Part shown: positions 49,560-61,010 of the stretch, piece by piece | Position numbering within the stretch: position 1 is the stretch's first letter | How the letters are laid out: each line of letters starts with the position of its first letter | From: Ptychodera flava | Lineage: Eukaryota > Hemichordata > Enteropneusta > Ptychoderidae | Direction of reading: 5' to 3' | DNA: 64,000 nucleotides | NCBI RefSeq assembly: GCF_041260155.1 | Contig: NC_091929.1 | Location: 48,623,389 to 48,687,388, forward strand | The notes under the pieces: generated by a model | The model's input: the letters and a program-made list of their open reading frames with translations, nothing else | What the model was told of the DNA's origin: nothing | Database searches by the model: none | Program-made: the position numbers and the translations under genes

Positions 49560-49890
49560 ACTACTTTGATTTTACAACACAACATGCTATTTCACAACTC
49601 AACATGCTATTTGACAACACATCATGCACTTCCACATCCTATTTTACAACTCAACATGCTCTTCCCAATTTCATTTGACAACACATCATGCACTTCCAAA
49701 TCCTATTTTACAACTCAACATGCTCTTCCCAATTTCATTTGACAATTCAACATGCTATTTCACAACTCAACATGCTATTTGACAACACATCATGCACTTC
49801 CAAATCCTATTTTACAACTCAACATGCTCTTCCCAATTTCATTTGACAACACATCATGGACTTCCAAATCCTATTTTACAACTCAACATC
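49560..49890 (+). repeat. Subterminal minisatellite, left arm
   Basis: Units of TTTNACAACWCAACATGC and ATCATGCACTTCCAAATCC alternate with TCTTCCCAATTTCATTTGAC. The matching tract in the right arm (about 52455-52870) has a different unit number, making that arm longer. Confidence 0.85.
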
Positions 49891-52454
49891 CCATTCTAAA
49901 GCTAGCTCTGCGGAGCAGGGCAGTGTTACTGGCTATCGAACAAGATTCAAAATGGCGGACGCGAAATGGTCCCCTCGCACAGAGAGAGAAATGCGAACTT
50001 TGCACAAGTCTAAAAACGCATGTTAGCATATTGTGTATCTAAACAAAATGAGCGTGCTCGAAAACTAGGATCGATCACGATTATAAATTAAAAATTGGCT
50101 GTTTTGGAAAAGAAACTGCGCGCTGCAATCAGCAGTTTTGTCTATTGTGCACCGTGCGTGGGAGGCTTATCGTGAAAGACCGAGATTTACTATATGGCGC
50201 ATCTGATACGGATATGGTCCCATCGCATAGAGAGATGAAAATAGGCTTTGTCTAAGTTCAAAAGCACAGCTTAGCTCATCGTGCATCTAGACAAGTTGAG
50301 CGTGCTCAAAATAGGAGATCGATCACGATTTTGGGTGAAAAAAACCGAGTTTTCGGTGGAGAAACTGCGCGTTGCAACCAGTGGTTGGTTTTGCCTATGG
50401 CGGTCAGCAGGGCTGTGGTGGGAGGCCTTTAGCCGGCAAGGGGTGGACCATTGGGGAGTGGAAAATTTTTGAAAAAAAAATTCCCCACAAATTTCAATAA
50501 AAATAATCAGCCAAAGAAACTTGAGAAAAACAGATGACGCACTTAGGTAAAAGGAAAAAAAATCCGTCAAAAGTTACTTTCTGAAACATTTTTATTTTAG
50601 TCTGCATCAGATAGGCCTATACTATGATTCTTTGGCCAAGAGGGGGGGGGGGAGATCTGAAGGGTATAATCGTGGCCAGTAAATGAAGTAACTTTTTTAT
50701 TTTATAACTTTTTGTTCTGTTTTTCATATTTTTTCTTTCACTGAAGTTTGGCATCGTAAAGTAATTCGAGATATAAGATAATGTAAAAATCATATCTGTG
50801 ATATCGATTGTTAACAACTGTATTGTGGGTCTTTACACTATGATTAATTAACAAGAATTCAACAATTCAGGCAGCTTGCATACTTAAAATGGGAAATATT
50901 CACCAACCATATGACAAACAATCACTTTCTTTGTATTTCACTATTCAACGAAACTGATTTCCATTGTAATGTTCTAAACTTTATTTTACAATTAAACATT
51001 ACAAATCCGTATTTTTCTTTTCAAAATTTCATTTGTACACTTGTCTTGACGGTTGAATACCGTGCGTGTGAAATGCAATAGTGCAGAAGAATACGGATAG
51101 CAACATTACAGCGACCTCTATTGGTTGTTATCCACACAGTCTTTCTCGCGAAGTCCGTTCCAACAGAGCTTTGACCCTTGTCTGGCCCCATATTCGTATT
51201 TTACATCTCCGCTTGCTGAGGCTTAGTTGTCAGTTGTCATGGCTGTAATGTCGCTATCCGTATTCTTCTGCACTATTGCATTTCACACGCACGGTATTCA
51301 ACCGTCAAGACAAGTGTACAAATGAAATTTTGAAAAGAAAAATACGGATTTGTAATGTTTAATTGTAAAATAAAGTTTAGAACATTACAATGGAAATCAG
51401 TTTCGTTGAATAGTGAAATACAAAGAAAGTGATTGTTTGTCATATGGTTGGTGAATATTTCCCATTTTATGTACCGATGCAAGCTGCCTGAATTGTTGAA
51501 TTCTTGTTAATTAATCATAGTGTAAAGACCCACAATACAGTTGTTAACAATCGATATCACAGATATGATTTTTACATAATCTTATATCTCGAATTACTTT
51601 ACGATTCCAAACTTCAGTGAAAGAAAAAATATGAAAAACAGAACAAAAAGTTATAAAATAAAAAGTTACTTCATTTACTGGCCACGATCATACCTTTCAG
51701 ATCTCCCCTCCCCCCCCCCTTCTTGGCCAAAGAATCATAGTATATCTGATGCAGACTAAAATAAAATGTTTCAGAAAGTAACTTTTGACGGATTTTTTTT
51801 CCTTTTACCTAAGTGCGTCATCTGTTTTTCTCAAGTTTCTTTGGCTGATTATTTTATTGAAATTTGTGGGGAATTTTTTTTTCGAAAATTTTCCACTCCC
51901 CAATGGTCCACCCCTTGCCGGCTAAAGGCCTCCCACCACAGCCCTGCTGACCGCCATAGGCAAAACCAACCACTGGTTGCAACGTGCAGTTTCTCCACCG
52001 AAAACAATCGGTTTTTTTCACCCAAAATCGTGATCGATCTCCTATTTTGAGCACGCTCAACTTGTCTAGATGCACGATGAGCTAAGCTGTGCTTTTGAAC
52101 TTAGACAAAGCCTATTTTCATCTCTCTATGCGATGGGACCATATCCGTATCAGATGCGCCATATAGTAAATCTCGGTCTTTCACGATAAGCCTCCCACGC
52201 ACGGTGCACAATAGACAAAACTGCTGATTGCAGCGCGCAGTTTCTTTTCCAAAAACAGCCAATTTTTAATTTATAATCGTGATCGATCCTAGTTTTCGAG
52301 CACGCTCATTTTGTTTAGATACACAATATGCTAACATGCGTTTTTAGACTTGTGCAAAGTTCGGATTTCTCTCTCTGTGCGAGGGGACCATTTCGCGTCC
52401 GCCATTTTGAATCTTGTTCGATAGCCAGTAACACTGCCCTGCTCCGCAGAGCTA

Positions 52455-52870
52455 GCTTTAGAATGGGATGTTGAGTTGTAAAATAGGATTTGGAAGTCCA
52501 TGATGTGTTGTCAAATGAAATTGGGAAGAGCATGTTGAGTTGTAAAATAGGATTTGGAAGTCCATGATGTGTTGTCAAATAGCATGTTGAGTTGTCAAAT
52601 GAAATTGGGAAGAGCATGTTGAGTTGTAAAATAGGATTTGGAAGTGCATGATGTGTTGTCAAATAGCATGTTGAGTTGTGAAATAGCATGTTGAATTGTC
52701 AAATGAAATTGGGAAGAGCATGTTGAGTTGTAAAATAGGATTTGGAAGTGCATGATGTGTTGTCAAATGAAATTGGGAAGAGCATGTTGAGTTGTAAAAT
52801 AGGATTTGGAAGTGCATGATGTGTTGTCAAATAGCATGTTGAGTTGTGAAATAGCATGTTGTGTTGTAAA
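52455..52870 (-). repeat. Subterminal minisatellite, right arm
   Basis: Inverted counterpart of 49560-49890, longer by roughly 85 bp and with different unit order, showing independent change in the two arms. Confidence 0.85.
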
Positions 52871-53793
52871 ATCAAAGTAGTAATTTTGGCATGGATTGGA
52901 CACCATACATTCTTCCCTGTTGAAACACGCGTGCGCCCTTCAGAGACGCAACGCGAATCCCAGGGTCTGGACGTTCTTGCAAGCGACCGGTCGGATTTCT
53001 GCTGATACAGGTACTTTATAGAACTCCACACATCCGTTAATCAAAGACAAATGACAAGTACCATGGCCAAATAAAATTTAAAATGAAAATAAAATATACC
53101 GCGTATATAGGTCTACCAGCTACTAGTATATATTCTCTCCGCCCAGTTAAAAAGGTGTTTCTTTTGACGTCACTAGCCTTATGAATATTCAGATATTTGC
53201 ACAAACCGACAGTCGCTGTGTCTGGCAGCGCAAGCTCACAGCTGCATAGCGTAGCCTTTGAAAGCAGGCCCATCGAGGGCGCACAAAACAAGGCCTAGCG
53301 ACTGTGGAGAGTCTAGTCTATGACTTGCATTGTATCAATTGTTAGAAAAATTACCATTTGCCACTTGGTACTTCAAGTTTATTTAAAGTCCATCCTATCC
53401 ATTGCTTCTTACGAGAATGTGTAAATGTTAACCTTTAGGGAAGTCAATCTGTTTCTCCCAACTTTTAGTATTATCAACATACATTGTTTTGTGCCCTCGA
53501 CATAAACAAATATTAGCAATTCCAGCAACTTGCAGTAGTAATCTGATTGTTGTTGTTGTTTATATTTATGTTGTTATTTGTTGTTATTGCAGTCCTATCA
53601 TTGTTGTCGCAAATAGTTGTACATAATAGTTGAGCTTCATATACCTGTAAAAAGTTTGTACGTAACATGGAGATACCGATCATTCTACTAATCTAATATG
53701 CTACACTCCCAAATCCATCCTTTATGTGGATTAACATCAAGGTAAACAACAAACACAACAACAACAATCAGCATTGTCTATTTCAGTAACTTT

Positions 53794-53798
<5 letters not shown>

Positions 53799-53838
<40 letters not shown>

Positions 53839-53876
53839 AGAGAGAGGCAGAGAGACAGAGACAGAGAGAGAGAGAG

Positions 53877-53933
<57 letters not shown>
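53799..53933. repeat. Long (GA)n microsatellite in UFSP1 copy 3 intron
   Basis: About 135 bp of GA with a few GCA and GACA interruptions, at the position equivalent to 26565-26607 in copy 1. Serine/leucine-rich open frames on the minus strand are artefacts. Confidence 0.95.
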
Positions 53934-53934
<1 letters not shown>

Positions 53935-54099
53935 ATTTTGATCAAGATGCAATTATGGATTCTATACCTTACAGGAAAAGAGATGCTAGAGAGACACAAA
54001 CACTTTCATGGATTCTGGCAGTGCAGATTTCTGTTGAGGTGACTTTCTAACACTTTGATTTCAGGGATGAAACACTATCTCTAGTATCCAATAGCAACC

Positions 54100-54905
54100 A
54101 ATGACGTGTAGTTTACTTATGAGATTATGTTAATAAAGTAGAATTGTAGTTAATGGCTACACTGTTGGAGTCGTGTGTCTTTTGCTCTAATCAAAAGTGC
54201 ACTAAAACACAACATAATTGGCGACGAGGATGCTCTTTGATACACAAGTGTGTGAAAGAAGACACCTGCACAGCCTGAGTGAAGTTGACCTCTGAGTAAA
54301 CCAAGTCCTGCAAAGTTTCAACTGGAAGATGGTAAAAAGTTGCCTTGAGTCGAACTTGAGCCACACCCTGTTGAACAAAGGTCAGTAAGTTACTTGGTAG
54401 TCTACATGGGTGATACAGAACAAAACTCTGTAGTCACCAATCAGCCATCAACACGGGTCGAAGTATTTCTCCTGCTCCCCCACCAGCCCGAATGGAAAGA
54501 CCATCTTCAGAACGCTGGGGACGCATAGATGCATTTGATGACAGTTTAGAAACATGGTCAGCTTATGCAAGGAGACTCACCCACTATTTCAATGCCAATC
54601 AGGTACCAGAAGACAGAAAAGTTTCGTGTCTATTATCGTTATTGGGACCAACAGTGTATGGTACGTTAGAAAATTTGATATTTCCAGCATTGCCAACAAC
54701 CAAGCAATTCGAGGAAATTGTTGAGATTCTTGAAAATCACTATGAACAGAAGCCATTGTTGGTGCATGAAAGATTCACATTTTGGTATAGAAATCAAAAA
54801 GAAAGCGAATCCATTAAGGCATATACGCATGTGAACTGCGGAGACTATCAATTTTGGACCAAGCCCTCCGTGATAAGTGGTTTTGCGGTCTCCGTACATT
54901 CTCTA
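54100..54905 (+). pseudogene. Ty3/gypsy remnant: LTR end, primer site and partial gag
   Basis: A polyadenylation signal (AATAAAG, near 54133) and an LTR-like end precede ATTGGCGACGAGGATG (54217-54232), a leader of the kind that follows the 5' LTR in many gypsy elements. A start codon at 54406 opens the gag, which shifts frame near 54470 and goes on as RIDAFDDSLETWSAYARRL, then QVPEDRKVSCLLSLLG, then HYEQKPLLVHERFTFWYRNQ; after another shift near 54835 comes LDQALRDKWFCGLR. That is the retrotransposon gag (capsid) fold signature. It is cut at about 54905 by a TIR fragment; the rest, including pol, is absent here. Confidence 0.75.
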
Positions 54906-54908
54906 TTT

Positions 54909-55134
54909 CCCTTACGATTTATGTCAGCTTGGGCCAAGTTTGTACAACATTGCTGTAAGCTTGCTGCAATCTTGAAAGCCTAGCTGGTAACTTGTATCAA
55001 GGTTGGGCAAGCTTGGAAAGTATTCGAACTAAAATTAATACACTTGTACCAACTTTTGTTCAAATTTCATGCACGGTTGGCAGATACAATTTTCTTACAA
55101 GGTTAAGTTTTCCATACTTCGTTCAGTGAAGGTT
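54909..55134 (+). mobile_element. Lone left end of the 4.4 kb TIR element
   Basis: About 225 bp nearly identical to 41429-41655, starting CCCTTACGATTTATGTCAGC and stopping at GTTCAGTGAAGG. No partner right end was found, so it is a truncated copy or solo end; it interrupts the gag of the gypsy remnant. Confidence 0.85.
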
Positions 55135-57449
55135 TGTAGTGTGAACAGCGCCCCCAACTGCCTCTGTTGGTTGCTAGGGGATACTGCCGACCCCCGCAGA
55201 GTCAGCGTCCTGGGACCATGTGATCTCCACATCGGAAAACGCCAGATCGAATACTACTGCCATACTAATCACATCGTACAGCTACAAGCTCGATATTATA
55301 TATATATATACTCGCTCACTGAGAAGCCAGAGACCTAGACTGTCTGAACAGACGTACTATTCCTGTTCCGGAGAGCACATCTTGCTTCACTACGGTGAGT
55401 ACATATATTCACACCCGGCTATCACTTCACTGGCGCTGCGAGCAAAAGCTCCGAACCAGACGTGGGGTGCTAGCCACTTTTACCTCGCGTGCGCATGGGC
55501 GCAGCGAGGTTATGGTTTAGGCGTTTCTGTGTGTGTGTCTGTCTGTCTGTTAGCACGATATCTCAAAAACAGCTTGGCAGATTCCGATCACATTTCGCAC
55601 ACAATTTGTTCTTCAAATTTGCAAGAATTGATTAGTTTTTGGTGGTTGTGCTTTGCGAATTTATCAAGTTATGAGTAAAAGAAAATTGTGGCCTGTATAA
55701 GTCTATGGGACGCTAAATAAGTATGTTTGAGGGCGCTATACTAAAACATTTTACACAAAGTGATTTCTGAATTCAGTCACTCGGCTGCGCTGATCGCTAA
55801 TCTTGAGTTTTGACTGTTGATGTCGTCGTGTCGACGTTTGACTTTAAGAATCGTGTGGGTTACTCTGGACATAGCGAACCAAAAGCTAGATTATCGAAGG
55901 TCAGCGTCATAATATTTGATCAATGCATTTTCTCTGAGAATGAGATGTAGAGTGACACTTTTCAATCTTGTGTGTGTGTCAGCGAATTTATATTCCGGCA
56001 TGGTTCCGCTGAGATCAGCATAATATTATGGCGACGTATTGACAGTCTGTCTTTTAAGTTGCTTTTCAAGATTGTATTAGCTACAGAACCAACAATGACA
56101 AATTTTTCATGAGATTTCCATGTTGGCATTGATGTTAAATCAGCAGCAGTAGGCTAGCTCCTGCGTACAATAGGTCTGCGTTTCCCGGCGGTACGGTGGT
56201 AGGCCGACGGCTTGTACCACACTGTCCACAGGACACCACGTTGTAGAGGCCGTGTGCACAACCTGTACGCAGAGCTTCGAATACACTAGACAGAGTTCGT
56301 GTTTCCGTAAATTAGGCATTGAACTTGACAATATAGGCAATAACCACAATCATCGACCATGGCCTGACAAGTGCACCATAGTCAGCTGTACATGAGTTGC
56401 GTGGCGTGGTGAGCAGGTTCCCATTGGTATTTATTTTTTGAAACGCGTACTTCAAAGGTCACGAACTCATTTTGCTGCTACACGGCGCGGCACAGATGAT
56501 TGTATCGTTTTTGGGCGCATTGAGATACTGTGAAGTAGGTCAACTCGTTCTACATGGCAATTTTATGTGAAATATGCAGAATTTATACGCAAACGCGACC
56601 TCTGCCAGTCAAGAGCCTGCTCAGCCATTTGCACTTGCATCGACAGATATTGTTGGATCATAATTTTTCAAATGGTTTCTTTTCTTTTTTTCATTGCGTA
56701 ATACAGTGGGGATAATGTCAAATTTAGATAGATTGGATTAATTTCGGGAATAAAAACAGTGTAATGTCATAAAAGCCAATACCCCAAGAAGTACTTTACA
56801 AAATGTGCACGCGAGGCAATTCAGTTCATATCTGGTTCTAATTTTGCACGAGGCGATTCAGAGTTAGACTTGTCCATCGTGCCGCGGCTCACTGCCCTTG
56901 GGTTTAGGGAGTGATCGCCGTAACAATTTTCGGTTTTGACTTCCCCAGCGAGCCTTTTCTCTCCCAAGAAGGAGGAGAGGACGGAGGTTTGGGAAAAGTC
57001 ATATTTTTGGTACGTTGCGGTGCGATCGTACGGCTTTGATTTTTCTCACGCAACCACGGGAAAGCCAGTCCGTAGTGACGCGGCTGCCCAAACACGCGTG
57101 ATATCAAAGAACAGTTTTCAATCAGAGCAAGTGAGCTCTCACTGTTCCAAAATTAGAAGGGAGACGTAAGTCAGACCCTCTCACACTAGTTTTTATTCAT
57201 TTTGTGCGTGAATTTTTGTAGCAAATTGCCGTAGGGGGCGTTTTGGGAAACGTTCGGTCCTTGCTCAAATTCTCACTGAATTTACCCCGCGCTGGGAAAA
57301 TTCCGTCACGTGACTCAGGATTCGCGCCACAGGTTGGTTCGGCTGTCGCCTGACGGTGCCCCGTACAGCGTGATTGCATTTGATTCTTTTTGTTGACGTT
57401 TACCGTTCTTATTTTTGTGTGAAAACAAGGACCATTATTTATTTTCGAG
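55135..57449. other. No supported gene; repeat-like sequence
   Basis: Noncoding. A TATA run lies near 55293-55311. Around 55495-55600 the inverted pair TACCTCGCGTGCGC / GCGCAGCGAGGT is followed by a (GTGTCT)n run and ACGATATCTCAAAAACAGC, a layout like the repeat at 46530. Minus-strand frame 56140-56349 was not recognised. GC content rises towards the gypsy element. Confidence 0.35.
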
Positions 57450-57765
57450 TTTTATTTTCAATAAAGATTTTGTTGTTGAAAATTTAAGCTGGTGTTGCTA
57501 ACGTCAGCCAGCGGTGTGATAGGGAAGTGTCTGTGTGTGCTTGCAAGTATACCGGGCCCTCCCCATCAGTCACATTGCACAACTTTAGCGCAGGGTGGTG
57601 CCCTTCCTAGACCCTTTATAAGCAACTATTGTTTTGTAAGGGAGGTATAGGGTTGTATACCCAGTGCAATATTTTGACAGATTTTGACAATTGTTGAGCT
57701 CAATAAATTTTTGGAAAACATCGTTGTCCATTGGGTTTTAAAGTGCAACCCCACTTTGTGACACT
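57450..57765 (+). repeat. Probable 5' LTR end and leader of gypsy element
   Basis: Contains two AATAAA signals (near 57459 and 57700) and lies directly before the gag. The LTR limits and primer-binding site could not be fixed because no second LTR is in the window. Confidence 0.4.
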
Positions 57766-59818
57766 TTGAGCTCCAATACCAGACAAAGACAATTATTACC
57801 CAGAAGTCCTCAACTTCAAAAAATTATTACCACCACAATGGAGTTTACAGAGGACAAGATAGACTTAAATAATTGCGACCCAGACACACTGCTTGTTCTA
57901 CCTGGGGTCGGCAAGAAAACAGCGAAGGAAATTTTGAAACTTAGGGACCAGCCTGGAGGGGTCACCCCGAGGGGGCTAGAGAACATCAGGAATTTTAGAC
58001 CCCAGGCTGTCTTTTTTGACATGACTACCTATGGGCCGAGGACAACAAGTACCCAACGTAGGGAAGGTCACACCATGGGTTATGACACCAGGGGAGGGGA
58101 TGATTGGGCGACAAAAACAGCCCGGGACTGGGATGACGAAGACTCCCTAGCGTCAGTCCCCGTCCCTGAACTAGCCCAGAGAGTCGATAGGTTAAGCCAA
58201 AACTACGACAACAGCATGAGTAAACGAGCTCACCCAAGGCTAGAATATAAAGACATGGGTGACGAACGACCTCACAGGGAGGTAAGGATGGGACGAAGGG
58301 CGAGCCCCTCCCACTATCCATCCGACGATGATTTCCTTTCTGACGGCGATGACTGGCGCCCTCACCGCTCAAAGAGGGGAGAGGGAGAACACCGTCGCCA
58401 CAGCGCGCAGGCCCGCAGACCAGCGAACGCGGGCTTTTCGTCAAGAAGAAAACCAGATGGGTTCTATAAGGAACTTGACGACAACGACGGTGAGGAAATA
58501 ATTTACCGTTCGGAGAGGCGAAGCCGGCGCACGGACCAACCTTACTCCCGTGACTCTAACGCGTACCGCACTCCGCCGCCACCCTATCCCCTGAGTCAAA
58601 GGAGGGACTCCCCAGATAGGGAAACCCGCCAAAGACGTAGCAGGGCCAGGGAAAGCGTGAGGAGAGACCAGCCCCATCGGGCGATAGCATGGGGCCCTCC
58701 CACAGCTAGAGGGAGCCCACGCTATGGCACAAAGGGGAAATGGTCCGGACTCGATTCTAATTCAGAGGACACTGACGAAGATGTCCCCCCACCTACCCAC
58801 CGAGATAGAGAAGCTCCGCTTAAGCGGGTTACGCTACCAAAGACGCTGACTTTCTCGGGTGAAAAGGGGAGGAAGCGGGGCGTCTTCTATACCAAATTCG
58901 ACTCCTTCGCGAAAGCGCATGACTGGACTGAGGAAGAGAGAAAAAACTATTTGTGCTGGTGTTTCGAAGGTCTTGCGAGCGAGTACTATACCCTCCTTAT
59001 CGAGCGAGAGGGGAAAAACATCAGCTACAAAGAGCTCATTAAGAAACTAGAGAAACGCTTCGGGTATCAAGAACTCCCCGAAGCAGCGCAACTTAACTTC
59101 CAGCAGTCCCAACAGGTGCCTGACGAGACCTTAGAAGAGTGGGCGGACCGTGTGCTTTCACTGGCAACTCGGGCTTTCCCAGACTTCTCGGATAGTACCG
59201 ACAGGGCAGGCAATCATGAAATTTTGCACTGGCTGTATTGATAGGAAGGCCGGAAGGGAGGCTGCTGCTCAGCGACCGTCAACGATGGATAAAGCCATCG
59301 ACGAGGTTCGTGTACGCCAGTACATAAACCTTGAAGTTTATGGCAAAAGGGCAACAAAATGCGAAGTTCTCCGGGTCTCATCGGACCATGAGAGTGACGA
59401 TGAAAAATTTAACGTGCGTTATACCTCCAAAGACAAACCAAGGAGGTTGAACTCGCCCGATTACCGTCGCGACAGCTCAGATAGGCAAAAACTCGACGCC
59501 AGCCTGAACTCTGACCGACGTTTCGCTCGCCTTGAGGAACGTATGGCTAGGGTAGACGCTGAGGTCACTCAGATCTGCACCCTCAGTACGACCTTAGAGG
59601 CACTCACCAAACAGATGACCGAACTGGCGCGCGCAATGACACATTCGTCCAGGCCGCGGAGTAGATCACCTTCGCCTGGGCGCACTCAGTGTTTCGGCTG
59701 TGGCGAAGTGGGGCATTTCCGTAAAGACTGCCCTCAACGTAAAACGCCAACAACACCAGAAAAGAAAGTCACTTTCAGTGAAGGGTTAAACGAGGCTGGG
59801 TCAACCGAGAGGGCCTAG
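57766..59818 (+). pseudogene. Ty3/gypsy gag with N-terminal helix-hairpin-helix
   Basis: Retrotransposon capsid polyprotein in two frames, 57766 to about 59215 and about 59215-59818, joined by a frameshift. Residues 32-75 form a ComEA-like helix-hairpin-helix (IDLNNCDPDTLLVLPGVGKK then TAKEILKLRD), a DNA-binding motif not usual in gag. A long Arg/Ser/Asp-rich region follows (to about 360), then the capsid core (KTLTFSGEKGRKRGVFYTKF, FEGLASEYYTLL, TLEEWADRVLSLATRAFPD). The second frame ends in a CCHC knuckle, CFGCGEVGHFRKDC (59692-59733). Numbers and spacing agree with a full-length gag. The residue counts are from the ATG at 57766, chosen as the first in frame. Confidence 0.82.
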
Positions 59819-59820
59819 GC

Positions 59821-60545
59821 TTGACCCGTAACAACACAGCAGGCCTACCTGACAGTACCCCGCCTGTACCTCTGCCAATCTCACGCGAAGATAGGGGGCC
59901 CGATCTCTCCGAACAACTTTGTGAGGAGGGCTGGGAAGATATAACCCTAACCCGCACGAGTCAGGAGGAGGTTCAGGTGCAAACTGAAGGTGGGACTGAA
60001 TCTCGGACCCACACCAGCCAACTTGACACAGGGGATGTATCCGATACCTCGACGTACGAGGAAACGGAAGTCCCAGGGACGCCTGTGGAAGAAACTCCAA
60101 TGGAAGAGCCTGTTCAGTATTTCTGGACAACCGCCCCAGAGGAGCCACCATGGGACTTGGATTGCGACAATCTAGAACAGGACACGCCACCGGTTACAGC
60201 AACCGAAGTACCGACTTACGAACCGAGAGCCGAAAAAAAGGACCCCACACCGATCACGATTTATCAACTTGTGTCTGGCTCTATGTATAGCGTACCTATC
60301 TCAGTGGACGACCAAGAAATACAAGCGGTCGTGGATACAGCTGCCGAAGTAACAATCATTTCGGACTGCCTTTACCACCGACTGGCGGACCGCCCTCCAG
60401 TTATAAAGGTTACGACTATGCAGACAGCAGGCAGAGAAATGGGCATGAAAGCCTACCAGGTGGGGCCAGTCTCGATCCAACTAGGTACCACCCAATTTAC
60501 CGAAAATGTGTACGTCGCACTGATAGGGACGACATGCTTTTAGGC
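59821..60545 (+). pseudogene. Gypsy pol: spacer and aspartic protease
   Basis: After a Glu/Thr/Pro-rich linker, the retropepsin-like segment SVPISVDDQEIQAVVDTAAE then VTIISDCLYHRL is seen (60290-60390). The catalytic motif is DTAA in place of the usual D(T/S)GA, so the Gly after Thr is replaced. The protease goes on in another frame after 60534 with LLGADFMRSRRVVLD, the conserved (L)LG.DF(L/M) near its C-terminus. Confidence 0.75.
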
Positions 60546-61010
60546 GCGGACTTCATGCGATCGAGACGGGTTGTATTAGATATGCTCAACAACCGCCTAA
60601 TGTTCGGTGATGAGACTGTACCCATGGCTTTTGGCCGTAAGAGAAATTTCGGTAAAGTTGCAAAGGTCACACTGCAGGGTAGAACAACTATACCCCCTAA
60701 CTCAGTGGTTAGGGCCCCATGCCACCTAAGTCATACCCTTGGGGAGTATATGATCGAACCCATTTCGGAGTTACAGGTCGTGATGCCCCGTACGGTTCAC
60801 GGAGGGGGCCAGCAGCCCAAAGTGTGTTTTGTCAACCCAACCGACGTGCCGATAACTATAAAAGGGGGCAGATCTGTTGCCACGGCAACTGAAATTGAGA
60901 CAATCGGCACCCCCGAGCTAGCTGAAAGTGTAACAGTACAGGAGGTCAAAGAAACAACTGACAACTCTACACAAACACTAACAGTGACGCAAGCTTGCCC
61001 AAACACTTGA
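60534..61010 (+). pseudogene. Gypsy pol: protease end and linker to RT
   Basis: Begins LLGADFMRSRRVVLDMLNNR, the C-terminal part of a retropepsin, then a beta-rich linker typical between protease and RT in gypsy pol (VVRAPCHLSHTLGEYMIEP). A frameshift separates it from both neighbours. Confidence 0.65.

Larger units (their letters stand above)
49534..52907. mobile_element. 3.4 kb foldback element
   Basis: Long inverted repeat: left arm 49534-51112, loop 51113-51241, right arm 51242-52907. The ends are TATGGTGTCCAATCCATGCC and its complement; CATTCT flanks both ends (49528-49533, 52908-52913). Near each end lies a minisatellite. Arms are nearly identical throughout, which suggests recent formation or gene conversion. 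The mirrored open frames on both strands are artefacts of the repeat. Confidence 0.9.
49503..53314. mobile_element. Insertion in intron 1 of UFSP1 copy 3
   Basis: The intron sequence AGTCTATGACT occurs on both sides (49492-49502 and 53315-53325), whereas copy 1 has the site once (TGTCTATGACTTGCC, near 26080). Without the nested foldback the insert is only about 440 bp (49503-49533 plus 52908-53314) and shows no obvious terminal inverted repeats or coding sequence. A duplication of 10-11 bp is uncommon; the family is unknown. Confidence 0.65.
40340..54067 (+). pseudogene. UFSP1 copy 3, truncated and split by insertions
   Basis: The upstream part (about 40340-40432) matches the upstream part of copy 1, then a LINE intervenes to 49235. 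Exon 1 resumes at 49244-49369 with the same 126 bp as copy 1 and an open frame ([20 protein letters not shown], then [12 protein letters not shown]), but ATG has become ATT. Intron 1 continues to 54065, split by the insertion at 49503-53314. At the exon 2 acceptor (TTTCAGGGATG, 54060-54067) homology stops, so the catalytic Cys codon and everything after it are lost. No later exons were found in the window. Confidence 0.85.

Noticed and set aside
49437..50042. Frames with repeated STCYLTTHHALP peptides
   Set aside because: Translation of the foldback minisatellite; mirrored at 52315-53031 on the other strand.
53737..53999. Serine/leucine-rich frames
   Set aside because: Direct translation of the GA microsatellite.
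56140..56349. Minus-strand Cys-containing frame
   Set aside because: No domain pattern or splice sites.
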